Positions 9,904-19,610 of a stretch of DNA of 64,000 nucleotides are shown piece after piece. The stretch spans positions 1-64,000 of the forward strand of contig JAPPGC010000016.1 of assembly GCA_028875125.1 (NCBI GenBank), written 5' to 3'. The position numbers and the translations under genes are program-made. The notes beneath the pieces were generated by a model that had not been told where the DNA came from, made no database searches, and worked only from the letters and a program-made list of their open reading frames with translations. Each line of letters starts with the position of its first letter. Position 1 is the stretch's first letter. The stretch comes from Bacteroidota bacterium (GTDB taxonomy: Bacteria; Bacteroidota; Rhodothermia; Rhodothermales; Bin80).

Positions 9904-10980
9904 ATGAAAATCTCCACACTACACACGACAATTGTTTCCGGGATGCTGGTTTGTCTGGTCGTTGGCTGCAACTCTAGACCTGCGGTAGATCAGATTCTGA
10001 CTCCAACTCATATGGAATTCGAAGATCTCTTTGTGCAAGAGAGCGAAATCCGGCTCGACAATTCGGTGCTGCTTGGTTTGAGATGGAATCTGGATGTGAA
10101 TTCTAAAGGTGAACTCCTGGTGCTTGATACCCAGAGTCAGGGCGTACACCTGTTTTCACCAGATGGAATATTGGCTTGGACGAAGGCAATCGGAGACTGC
10201 TATCCTGGGGCAGAATTCAATTTCAATGCGCAGGCCTCATTTCTGGACGATTCTCATGTTGCCGTATTGATTAACAGCGGAGCAATCGTTTTAGGCCAGA
10301 ATGGGGAGTGCGTCCAGACTGTCACTGATTCAGATTTGGCGACCAATACGTGGGCGCTATGTTCGCATCGGGATACCATATTTACCATGCCACGTGATAT
10401 CTGGGACAGCACTTTCATCCGAGCCTACAGTCCAGATTTTACACTCATTGACCAATTTCTACTCCCTACACCTAAATTCCAAAGACGGGCATCTGTAATG
10501 CTGACAAACTCGGGATCCGCTATGGCATGTTTTAATGACGACGTTTGGTGGGTGTATACCGAAAACTTTGATGCTACTCCTCGACTATCCCGTGCAGGAC
10601 TGACCCGATTTATGCCGGACTTTTTCGTGGAGCGGACTCAGGATTATCCAGATTTTGAAGTAGTTACTCCGTCCAATTTTCGGGAGATTACTGAAATGCT
10701 TGATAAGGCTGAAGCCGAGGCAACAGGCGTGGAGGGAATCTTCGCGCTTGATAGCGAAACACGTGTGATTGTTTATAACAACGGGACAATAGGTAGAGGA
10801 GCAGTCATTGCCAACCACAGTGATCGTTTTCCAGCTGTCAGTACACCGATTGAGAAGACTCCAAAGGCTGTAGGGAGCGGAGGACTGTATATCCTGGGTG
10901 ACCTGGAAGATGAGGCCATCGAAGAAGCCGTCAACCCTCCAATCGTCCGCTACCGATTCGTCCCGCCGTCAGGAGAGTAA
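9904..10980 (+). CDS. 6-bladed beta-propeller-like lipoprotein
   Basis: MKISTLHTTIVSGMLVCLVVGCNS lipobox; GELLVLDTQSQGVHLFSPDG blade-like repeats. Confidence 0.75.
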   Translation: MKISTLHTTIVSGMLVCLVVGCNSRPAVDQILTPTHMEFEDLFVQESEIRLDNSVLLGLRWNLDVNSKGELLVLDTQSQGVHLFSPDGILAWTKAIGDCYPGAEFNFNAQASFLDDSHVAVLINSGAIVLGQNGECVQTVTDSDLATNTWALCSHRDTIFTMPRDIWDSTFIRAYSPDFTLIDQFLLPTPKFQRRASVMLTNSGSAMACFNDDVWWVYTENFDATPRLSRAGLTRFMPDFFVERTQDYPDFEVVTPSNFREITEMLDKAEAEATGVEGIFALDSETRVIVYNNGTIGRGAVIANHSDRFPAVSTPIEKTPKAVGSGGLYILGDLEDEAIEEAVNPPIVRYRFVPPSGE

Positions 10981-11229
10981 TACAGGGCCGGCGCATAAGA
11001 GGGTTGATTGAACGCTTCGGCGCCACAGAATTTGGCTAATCTACTCCAAGTAGGCTCGTCAATGATAAGCTGGCGAAGCCCTGCAATGGCACGCTGTTGC
11101 AAGCTGGCCTTGTAATCCTCGTTGCGGTTTTTTCACCAACAGACAGTTTCTACTTCTGGTGTGAAATAGGGCAGTGCGTCTTTGACGCGTCTAGTCAGTA
11201 AAAACTGTGCAACACACGGGCCAGTCGGC

Positions 11230-11820
11230 ATGAAAATCATCTTCTGGGGGATAATCCTGACAACTCTGGGCATCGGCTGTAATTCCCAAACAGAGTCCGA
11301 GCATGCAACAATTCTGAAGGAGCAGAACGGGCGTTACCCGGCAATGGAAGCCGAGGACTGGTATAAACTGGTCCATCAGTCGGTTTTTGGTGCCGGTCAT
11401 GCGATACAGAACGTCGAAACTGCTCATGATTGGCTAATCCGTGAATGGGAGGACCTTGACACGGTCAGCAATGAGCCTCTGGTAGAAATACTTGGACCGG
11501 ATTCTATGTATGCACGAATAAACTTGCGCCCGTACAAGTCTGCAGGTGGTAGATCTGACGAACTTTTCCAGGCTTTTCTGCAGACGGCGAACCAGGGGGC
11601 GGAACCTGGCGATGGGTTTGAACGATACTGGCAATCTCTGCGGGACGCTGCCAAGAAACGTACGATTACGGTCAGCTTGGATGCACTGGACTCGCTATAC
11701 AGCATCATGTCAGCGGAAGGGCTTCCCGCGATCCACCATTCGGAGCGATACTCGGGGCTGTATGATCCTGCTTACCGAGTAGTGAGTCGCGAACTGTTGC
11801 AAGAGATGCAGCACCTGTAG
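11230..11820 (+). CDS. Hypothetical lipoprotein
   Basis: MKIIFWGIILTTLGIGCNS signal and lipobox; start adjusted to the internal ATG. Confidence 0.7.
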   Translation: MKIIFWGIILTTLGIGCNSQTESEHATILKEQNGRYPAMEAEDWYKLVHQSVFGAGHAIQNVETAHDWLIREWEDLDTVSNEPLVEILGPDSMYARINLRPYKSAGGRSDELFQAFLQTANQGAEPGDGFERYWQSLRDAAKKRTITVSLDALDSLYSIMSAEGLPAIHHSERYSGLYDPAYRVVSRELLQEMQHL

Positions 11821-11864
11821 ACCACCGGTAGGTTCGCGGTCTATAAGGCCTCCGTTGGAAATGG

Positions 11865-11951
11865 TGGTGCCCGGGACTGGAATCGAACCAGCACGCCCGT
11901 AAGGGCACTGCCCCCTCAAGACAGCGCGTCTACCTATTCCGCCACCCGGGC
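11865..11951 (-). tRNA. tRNA-Leu(GAG), CCA encoded, uninterrupted
   Basis: Reverse strand GCCCGGG...CTGTC TTGAGGG GGCAG...GGTTCGATTCC...CCCGGGCACCA; class II variable arm TGCCCTTACGGGCGT. Confidence 0.95.
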
Positions 11952-11958
11952 CTGGAAG

Positions 11959-12375
11959 TGATCCCGCCAGGGCTCGAACCTGGGACCCTCTGATTAACCT
12001 ACCACACCGGCTTTCGCCGGCCTCCTGACGGCGTTGTGGTCTGGACCATCTCTTCACCCTTCCGTGTTACGGTGTCGGGTGGGCTGCGTATGGCCTCTGA
12101 GGGCTCTCTTGATTCCGCATACTGCGGAGTTGTGGAGTGATAGTTATTCAGTCATTGTCCCATGAGATTGTCACTTCCTCGAGGGAGGGACTGACTGTAT
12201 CAGGCCACAGATCAAGGTTGCCTGCTGATTACCCACATATCCAATGCATTTTTACGCGTGACAGCGTAGCAGTGGTTTTAGGGCGTCCCAGCATACAGCA
12301 GCCTCCACTCTAGCAGTTCCCTGCATGAGGCTCCATTATTAAAGTCAGATGCTCTTCCAACTGAGCTACGGGATC
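11959..12375 (-). tRNA. tRNA-Lys(UUU) interrupted by a group I intron (exons 12375-12342 and 11997-11959)
   Basis: Joined exons GATCCCGTAGCTCAGTTGGAAGAGCATCTGACTT + TTAATCAGAGGGTCCCAGGTTCGAGCCCTGGCGGGATCA give a 73-nt cloverleaf with all arms paired and loop CUUUUAA. Confidence 0.93.
11998..12341 (-). ncRNA. Group I intron, 344 nt, no ORF, inserted between U34 and U35 of tRNA-Lys
   Basis: Exon CUU pairs with GAG with U.G at the 5' splice site (P1); P3 GGCTGC/GCAGCC; P4 TGCTG/CAGCA; P7 GGCCAT/ATGGTC; P8 CACCC/GGGTG; P9 CCGGC-GAAA-GCCGG; terminal G. Confidence 0.92.
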
Positions 12376-12423
12376 AATATGTACGAGAACTGGCGCCGGG
12401 CAATTACGGCTATCTCCCGGAGT

Positions 12424-12834
12424 TTAATGTTTTACTGGCTGCATGTTCCAGAGTGTCTTCATTGGATACCGCATCACCAATCGTCCCTTTAACTTTGAAG
12501 TATCAAAATTGATGAAGCCAAGTGCCATATATACTTCTGAGGGACAACAGCGCCAAAGCAGCTTGATCTCTCGGTCGCCTTGGCGATAGTCAGTGGTTGC
12601 AATCAATCCAACCAATTGATCTACCCCTGAACCCATGAATACATCTACTTCGGCCCCGTCAGAACTTGTGGTATTGCGGATAAATCCATAGTCCAAAGGG
12701 TAGATGATTTCTGGGTATTTGGGGTGTGCCGTACGTCGAGGACGATCCAATGTTACACCCTCAATGCGAATCAACTGCTCCCACAGATCCCAAGAAAAAC
12801 GCTTTTTTAGAATTGACAGGTATGCGTCCGTCAT
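12424..12834 (-). CDS. Inorganic pyrophosphatase-like protein
   Basis: [16 protein letters not shown] and GAEVDVFMG motifs. Confidence 0.75.
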   Translation of the reverse strand: MTDAYLSILKKRFSWDLWEQLIRIEGVTLDRPRRTAHPKYPEIIYPLDYGFIRNTTSSDGAEVDVFMGSGVDQLVGLIATTDYRQGDREIKLLWRCCPSEVYMALGFINFDTSKLKGRLVMRYPMKTLWNMQPVKH

Positions 12835-14660
12835 TTGGCTTTAGGGACATACCGAACATGCAATTCATTCAGCCTCTCGGGGGCAACTGTGGTGGGCGTT
12901 CCAGACATGGGCTCCTGAGCGCTTTGTGTTTTCGGGAATGCGATTACTTCACGAAGTGAAGTTGATCCTGAAAGCAGCATAACAATGCGGTCCAGCCCCA
13001 TAGCAATCCCTCCGTGAGGAGGTGCGCCATAGCGCAATGCTTCCAGTAGAAACCCGAATCGCTCTTGGCTTTCTTCGGGGTCTATACCCAGAACATTAAA
13101 CATTTGCTCCTGAATGCTTCGATCGTGAATACGAATAGATCCGCCACCAATCTCCATACCGTTGAGCACGATGTCATACGCACGCGCTTGAACGTGACCT
13201 GGATCACTTGAAAGAAGCTGCAAATCCTCTGTTCGGGGTGAAGTAAACGGGTGGTGCATTGCCGAATAGCGCTTTTCCTGGGCATCCCATTCCAAAAGAG
13301 GGAAATTGGTGATCCACACGAACTGCCACGCGTCTTCTGCAATGCAGTCAAGCTCCTGCGCCATATGCAGGCGAAGGCTGCCCATCTGCTCCTGAACAGT
13401 AGGCCATTGACCACAAAGAATAAGCAGTAGATCTCCTGTTTGGGCTCCCGAAGCCTCAATGGCACTGCTCACGAACTCATCCGGGAGGACATGCGTCTTA
13501 ACAGAACAGTTTGGGCGAGATCCATCGGAAGGGATCCGTACATAAATCAGTCCGCCAGCCCCAATTTGTTTGCGAACGACAGTTTTATCCAGGCGGTCCA
13601 TATACCCGCGCCCTCGATCCCCCTGTCCGGGAGCAACGAGTCCCAACACAGATCCACCTGCGGAAAGTGCTTGATCAAACACACGGAATCCCGAATTATT
13701 GAAAACGGAACTGAGATCGCAGATTTCGAGATCAAAACGCAGATCAGGTTTGTCGGAGCCATACCGGCGCAGGGCATCCTCGTAAGACAATCTAGGGAAG
13801 GGGATAGGAAGGTCTACGTTGAGGATATCTTTCCAAAGCGCCACCAAGAGCCCTTCGGTTACAGAATAAACCATATCCTCTGTCGCGAAGGTCATTTCAA
13901 TATCAATCTGCGTGAACTCCGGTTGTCGGTCCGCCCGTAAATCTTCGTCTCTGAAGCATTTCACGATCTGCACGTACCGATCCAGACCTCCGACCATGAG
14001 GAGCTGCTTGTACGTCTGTGGGCTTTGAGGCAGCGCATAGAATGATCCGGGATGCACTCGACTCGGAACGAGATAATCGCGGGCTCCTTCTGGGGTGGAC
14101 TTCATGAGCGTCGGCGTTTCGACCTCGAGGAAGTTCTGTGCGTCAAAATAGCGGTGGATCGTCTGATAGGCTCGGTGTCTCAGCACAATTTTATTTTGCA
14201 GATCCGGTCTTCGAAGATCTAGGTAACGGTATTTAAGCCGTAGATCCTCGGATGCCAGTTTAATCTTTTGTGTATGTGCAGACACGGGGAAGGGCATAGG
14301 TTCTGATTCAGCAAGAATGATCAGACTCTCTACACGAACCTCAATCGTTCCAGTTGAGAGGTTTGGATTAATGGTCTCGCTTGACCTTGGTGCGACGATC
14401 CCGATTACTGACACGACATATTCACTTCGCAGACGATCAGCTAGATCGTGTGCAGCGACATTGTCCTGAGGGGAGAAAACAACCTGGGTTAAACCGTAGC
14501 GATCTCGAAGATCTACAAAGATCACCCCGCCCAGATCACGGCGTGTGTCCACCCAACCTTTGAGTACAACATTCTCTCCCAGATGTATATCGGATAGCTC
14601 TCCACAGGTATGCGTCCGGTGTGGATGCTCGGTCATTAAATCGCTTGAAGGGCCAGACAT
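12831..14660 (-). CDS. aspS: Aspartyl-tRNA synthetase
   Basis: [57 protein letters not shown]. Confidence 0.97.
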   Translation of the reverse strand: MSGPSSDLMTEHPHRTHTCGELSDIHLGENVVLKGWVDTRRDLGGVIFVDLRDRYGLTQVVFSPQDNVAAHDLADRLRSEYVVSVIGIVAPRSSETINPNLSTGTIEVRVESLIILAESEPMPFPVSAHTQKIKLASEDLRLKYRYLDLRRPDLQNKIVLRHRAYQTIHRYFDAQNFLEVETPTLMKSTPEGARDYLVPSRVHPGSFYALPQSPQTYKQLLMVGGLDRYVQIVKCFRDEDLRADRQPEFTQIDIEMTFATEDMVYSVTEGLLVALWKDILNVDLPIPFPRLSYEDALRRYGSDKPDLRFDLEICDLSSVFNNSGFRVFDQALSAGGSVLGLVAPGQGDRGRGYMDRLDKTVVRKQIGAGGLIYVRIPSDGSRPNCSVKTHVLPDEFVSSAIEASGAQTGDLLLILCGQWPTVQEQMGSLRLHMAQELDCIAEDAWQFVWITNFPLLEWDAQEKRYSAMHHPFTSPRTEDLQLLSSDPGHVQARAYDIVLNGMEIGGGSIRIHDRSIQEQMFNVLGIDPEESQERFGFLLEALRYGAPPHGGIAMGLDRIVMLLSGSTSLREVIAFPKTQSAQEPMSGTPTTVAPERLNELHVRYVPKAK

Positions 14661-14804
14661 ATTTTCTGGTTAGATTTGCATTAATTCCTGGAAACCCGTA
14701 AATATACCGGATCTGTCCGTGCAGACAGCGGTCTATGCGGAAAATCCTATAGATATTGGCCTGACCGCTTATCTTTATCCCGTCACCATAGAGATCGTTC
14801 AAAA

Positions 14805-16307
14805 ATGCCAGTCAGTACTGAATCCCCGCATACCGTGAAATGGTTTGGCCATCCACGGGGTCTTTCCACATTATTCTTTACAGAGCTCTGGGAGCGATTC
14901 AGCTACTACGGTATGCGCGCACTGTTAGTTCTATTTATGACGGCCGCCGCTACAGAAGGCAATCCCGGATTGGCCTTGGGTGAGGGCGAGGCGGGCGCGA
15001 TATATGGTCTATACACGTTCTTCGTGTATGTATTGGCATTGCCTGGCGGCTGGATCGCAGACAATATTTGGGGGCAGCGCAAAGCTGTCTTTGTCGGTGG
15101 TTGCATCATTGCGCTTGGTCACTTCACAATGGCCGGACCACTTGTGGGATTGCCGGACAGGCCCAGTTTCTTTCTTGGCCTCATGTTCATTGTGATAGGG
15201 ACTGGACTGCTCAAGCCCAATGTTAGCACGATGGTTGGTGATTTGTACCCTGAAGGAGGTGCGACAAGAGATGCAGGTTTTTCGATCTTCTACACGGGAA
15301 TCAATTTAGGTGCGTTTGCCGGGCCAATCCTTACCGGATGGCTGGGGGAAGGCTACAATTGGCATTATGGGTTTTCCTTGGCCGGGTTGGGGATGATCCT
15401 GGGCCTAATTCAGTACAGACTAGGTACAAAGTATCTGGGCGAAGCCGGTCTGTTAAAGCTGGACAGGTCAAAAGAACAACAGAAGAAAAAGGTGCAGATC
15501 ACCTACATTGTGTTGGCGGTTTCCTTTGTAGCTGCTGCTGTAGCGGGCACATTACTCCTGCAAACCCTGTCACTGCAGACGCTCGCTATCTGGCTTGGCT
15601 ACGCGGTAATTGTTATTGCTGTGCTTTTCTTTGCATACCTGCTGATTCTTACCAATCACACTAATCTGGAGAAGAGGCGGTTAGTTGTGATTTTTTGGTT
15701 GTTCATTCTCTCCGCAGTTTTCTGGTCGGGGTTTGAGCAGGCGGGATCATCACTCAATTTGTTTGCCCGTGACTCAACCAACAGGATGATAGGCGGCTGG
15801 GAGCTACCAGCAAGTTGGTTGCAGTCGGTGAATTCCACATTCATCATCATTCTCGCGCCGGTCTTTGGCTCTCTCTGGATCACATTGGCCAGATTGAAGC
15901 GAAACCCATCTATTCCTCTCAAATTTGCCATGGGACTCCTCGGGTTGGCCGCAGGCTTTTTTGTAATTGCATGGGGAGCTGCTAATACAGAGGATGGTTC
16001 ACTGGTTTCCCCCGCATGGCTTGTTGTGATGTACTTCCTCTTCACGGTAGGGGAGTTGAGTTTGAGCCCGGTTGGATTGTCTTCAATCACAAAGTTGGCG
16101 CCTACGGGTCGTGTAGGGCAGATGATGGGGGTATGGTTTATAGGTACAGCCTTGGGTAATCTTTTTGCGGGTCTCGTTGCAGGGCAGCTCGAGACGCTTG
16201 CGCCGTCGGCGCTCTTTGGTAGTGTGGCAATGATTATAGGTGTTTCTGGGGCAGTAGCACTGGCTGCGTTCCCATTGATTAAGCGCCTGATGGGAAAAGT
16301 TGAATAA
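14805..16307 (+). CDS. POT/PTR2 family peptide MFS transporter
   Basis: FFTELWERFSYYGMRALLVLFM and GTGLLKPNVSTMVGDLY; ~12 transmembrane segments. Confidence 0.93.
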   Translation: MPVSTESPHTVKWFGHPRGLSTLFFTELWERFSYYGMRALLVLFMTAAATEGNPGLALGEGEAGAIYGLYTFFVYVLALPGGWIADNIWGQRKAVFVGGCIIALGHFTMAGPLVGLPDRPSFFLGLMFIVIGTGLLKPNVSTMVGDLYPEGGATRDAGFSIFYTGINLGAFAGPILTGWLGEGYNWHYGFSLAGLGMILGLIQYRLGTKYLGEAGLLKLDRSKEQQKKKVQITYIVLAVSFVAAAVAGTLLLQTLSLQTLAIWLGYAVIVIAVLFFAYLLILTNHTNLEKRRLVVIFWLFILSAVFWSGFEQAGSSLNLFARDSTNRMIGGWELPASWLQSVNSTFIIILAPVFGSLWITLARLKRNPSIPLKFAMGLLGLAAGFFVIAWGAANTEDGSLVSPAWLVVMYFLFTVGELSLSPVGLSSITKLAPTGRVGQMMGVWFIGTALGNLFAGLVAGQLETLAPSALFGSVAMIIGVSGAVALAAFPLIKRLMGKVE

Positions 16308-16950
16308 AAACTATCCTGACTAACTGCTACAGGTGCTGGTCAAGGGCTTGGGACACGACAGGCCAATCGTCCTGATTGTCAATCAGATTCCACGCATGCC
16401 GACCTAACTGATTGGCCTTCGCGTCCAGAGGATGATCATTGAAAATGTGATTGGTTATGCCATTTACTGCTTTCACACGGCATAGTACGCTCCGCGGCCA
16501 CGATGCGGGGCAATGCAGATCTACAGATGACGTCATGGCTATGTAATCTGCCGTTTCGTACGCGAATGCCCGGGCTGCGAAAAAGCGAGGCGCGAACCCT
16601 TTATCGAAGCTGGTGCAGACTCGGTAGGTTACACGAAGTTGGTAATGATCGTATTGTGGGTTGAACTACTGTTGACTCATTACCGTCGGCAGTGTGTTGG
16701 ATGAATGAGAAGTGTGCTCCATGGGAATGGACAATTCTATGTGATGGATGGGTTATTTTCGGAACGAGTACGGAGTGCCTAATGTGCGTGTTGTGTATAC
16801 CAATTCAATTTTCGTTTTGAGAGGATATTCGGGCATTTTTTGCTTGGTGTATCCGACGATTAAGGGGGATTAGCTCTTATTACTAGGTATCGTAGGTTGC
16901 GTATTGGGGCTTGGTAGATGATTTCATGTGTCTCGAGAGGTTGACGACTC

Positions 16951-19098
16951 ATGAATATGAGATATGGGATCTTTGCGCTTATGTTTGCATTGTCTGTGCC
17001 CGCCGTGGGGCAGACGATTTGGACGATTGGAGAGACAGGACATGCTTCGTCTGTTAATTCCGTAGTATTTTCGCCGGATGGCACACAACTGGCTTCTGGA
17101 TCGTGGGACCGTAGTATCCGTCTGTGGGATGTGTCCACGGGGCAGGAAGTGCGGCGCTTTGAAGGGCATTCGGATTGGGTTTTTTCCGTGGTATTTTCGC
17201 CGAATGGTACACATCTGGCTTCTAGGTCGCATGACAATACTATCCGTCTGTGGGATGTGTCTACAGGGCAGGAGGTGCAGCGCTTTGTAGGGCATGGAAA
17301 ACCCGTTAGTTCCGTGGTATTTTCACCGGACGGTACGCAACTGGCTTCAGGGTCATATGACAATACAATCCGTCTTTGGGATTTGGCATCTGGGCGGGAA
17401 TTACGACGCTTTCGAGGGCATACAAATCCAGTTAGTTAAGTGGTTTTTTCGCCGGACGGCGCGCAGTTGGCCTCTGGATCATATGACGATACGATCCGTC
17501 TGTGGGATGTAGCCACGGGACAGGAAGTACGACTCATCGGAGGGCATAGAGATTGGGTCAATTCTGTAGTTTTTTCGCCGGATGGCACGCGATTGGCTTC
17601 TGGGTCAGATGACGGCAAGATTCGTCTGTGGGATGCAGCCACTGGACAGGAGTTACGGCGCTTTGAAGGGCATACAGATGGAGTTCTTTCCGTAGTATTT
17701 TCGCCGGACGGCACACGGATAGTTTCTGGATCGGGGTACTATTACGGATCAGACAACACAATTCGTCTGTGGGATGTGGCTACGGGAGAGGAGTTACAGC
17801 TCTTCGAAGGGCACACTCATTGGGTTAATTCCGTAGCATTTTCACCTGACGGTACGCTGTTGGCTTCTGGATCACTCGATCGTACTATCCGTCTGTGGGA
17901 CGTATCCACGGGGCAGGAATTGCAACGAATCAGGAGAAGCACAACTCGGATAACTTCTGTGGCATTTTCTCCAGATGATACGCAGTTAGCATCTGGGTTA
18001 GAGGACACTACGATTTACCTGTGGGATGTAGCCACTGGGCAGGAGTTGCGGCGCTTTGAAGGGCATTTACAAGATGTTAATACCGTAGTATTTTCACCGG
18101 ACGGCACGCGGCTGGCGTCTGGGTCAGATGACAATACCATCCGTCTGTGGGATGTGGCCTCGAGACGAGAACTGCGGCGCTTTGAAGGGCATACGCATGA
18201 TATTAATTCAGTTGTATTTTCACCGGATGGCAAACAGCTTGCTTCTGGATCAAATGATAATACTATCCGTCTCTGGGAGGTAGCCACGGGACAGGAACTG
18301 AGGCGCCTTGATCGGCAAATTGAGAGATATAGAAAACCGGTTAACTCGGTGGTGTACTCACCGGACGGCACGTATTTGGCTTCTGGGTCAGGCGGCGTGG
18401 TTAGAAATGTCTGTCTCTGGAGAGTAGCCACGGGCCGGCCGCTAGGGTGTGCTGGTGAGCATAGCGGACCGGTTAATTCCGTAGTATTTTCACCGGACGG
18501 CACGCGCCTAGCTTCTGGGTCAGATGACGGGACGATTCGTATTCGGGAAATAGCCGTGGTAAATAGGTCGATAAGCTTTGAAGGGCGCAGTGGACCGGTT
18601 AATTCCGTAGTATTCTCACCGGACGGCACGCAGCTGGTTTCCGGGTCAGAGGACGGTAAGATCCGTTTATGGGATGTAGCTACGAGACATGAGATAGCCC
18701 AGTTGGATCATGGGTATCCCGCTCGCTCAATAGCCATTCCCAGAGACAAGAATTTCATCGCATCGGCCGGCGGAATAGCAATCAGGCTATGGGATGTTAC
18801 GGTCACTGCATTGGAAACGGTGCCTCATTCAAGTCCAGGGGTCCCGACGACCTTCACGCATTATCCGAATCCCGCTGGGGCATTCACCACGATCGAATAC
18901 GCACTTTCGAATACAAGCCGAGTCCAGTTGTCCGTCTATGATATTCTTGGACGCGAGGTAGTCAGTGTACTGGATGCGGCTCAGGCGGCCGGTTCCTATA
19001 GTCTGCAGCTGGCTACCGGTCAGCTTTCAGGAGGGATGTATTTTTTACGGCTCATCACCGATGGCAGGCGGACGACGCGACCGCTGATCATACGGTGA
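16951..19098 (+). pseudogene. Secreted WD40-repeat protein (14 repeats) with C-terminal T9SS sorting domain, split by in-frame TAA at 17437-17439
   Basis: ORFs 16951-17439 and 17440-19098 are in the same frame and continue the same repeat array; TAA replaces a Ser codon in HTNPVS[*]VVFSPDG. Confidence 0.8.
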
Positions 19099-19538
19099 CT
19101 GAGAGTTGGAGCACCGAATGTCCTTGGAATGCCACAATAGCAAGGACCCGTTGAGCTTTTCAGTTTAATAAATGATACACAACATTGCAGGCAGTGCAAT
19201 GGGTGGACAAATTCTTTTCTTGGTGAGGTGGTATGACTCAGTCGCCGCTGAGGCATCGTTTGCTGTCGGACCGCTGACGAGAAAAGCTTGGGTCTAACGG
19301 AAACCGGCGCGCTTCGAGCATTCGTCATTCTCACCAAGTCTTCGTTGCCACACCAAAATTGCCTTGATCAACGATGAAGCAGATTCTCTCGTTCGTTCGT
19401 GCGGTCCTGAGAATCAGGAGTAGTCTCTTCGCGATCTTATTGATTTTATTGCTCCATCAGAGTGACAACGCACAGATACCGGTTACAGCAACGGTGGTAT
19501 CAAATGACACTAGTGAACCGTTAGCAGGGGTTATGGTC
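18886..19538. repeat. Direct duplication copy A: sorting-domain tail, intergenic region, TonB receptor N-terminus
   Basis: Extended similarity with 20843-21496. Confidence 0.85.
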
Positions 19539-19610
19539 ACACCACTGGAACCGGTGTCTCGCGTAGCGCTCGCGACCTCCGCTCCGGTCAAAACGGATAC
19601 TCCCCCATGA
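19374..19610 (+). pseudogene. Truncated N-terminus of a TonB-dependent receptor (signal peptide plus start of CarboxypepD_reg-like domain)
   Basis: LLHQSDNAQIPVTATVVSNDTSEPLAGV parallels LLHQGASAQIPVTGTVVSDDTGEPLAGV of the full-length gene at 21332; unrelated sequence follows. Confidence 0.75.

Noticed and set aside
10981-11180. Minus-strand frame reading NEDYKASLQQRAIAGLRQLIIDEPTWSRLAKFCGAEAFNQPSYAPALYY
   Set aside because: Looks partly coding and may be a gene remnant, but no start, no boundaries and no recognised family
11710-12057. ORFs 11710-12057 and 11705-11908 (-)
   Set aside because: They overlap the tRNA-Leu and tRNA-Lys exons and the intron 3' end; structured RNA explains the open frame
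16860-18629. Antisense ORFs over the WD40 array (167, 123, 92 and 204 aa)
   Set aside because: They are periodic mirror products of the repeats (repeated PSGENTTEL) and show no independent family signature
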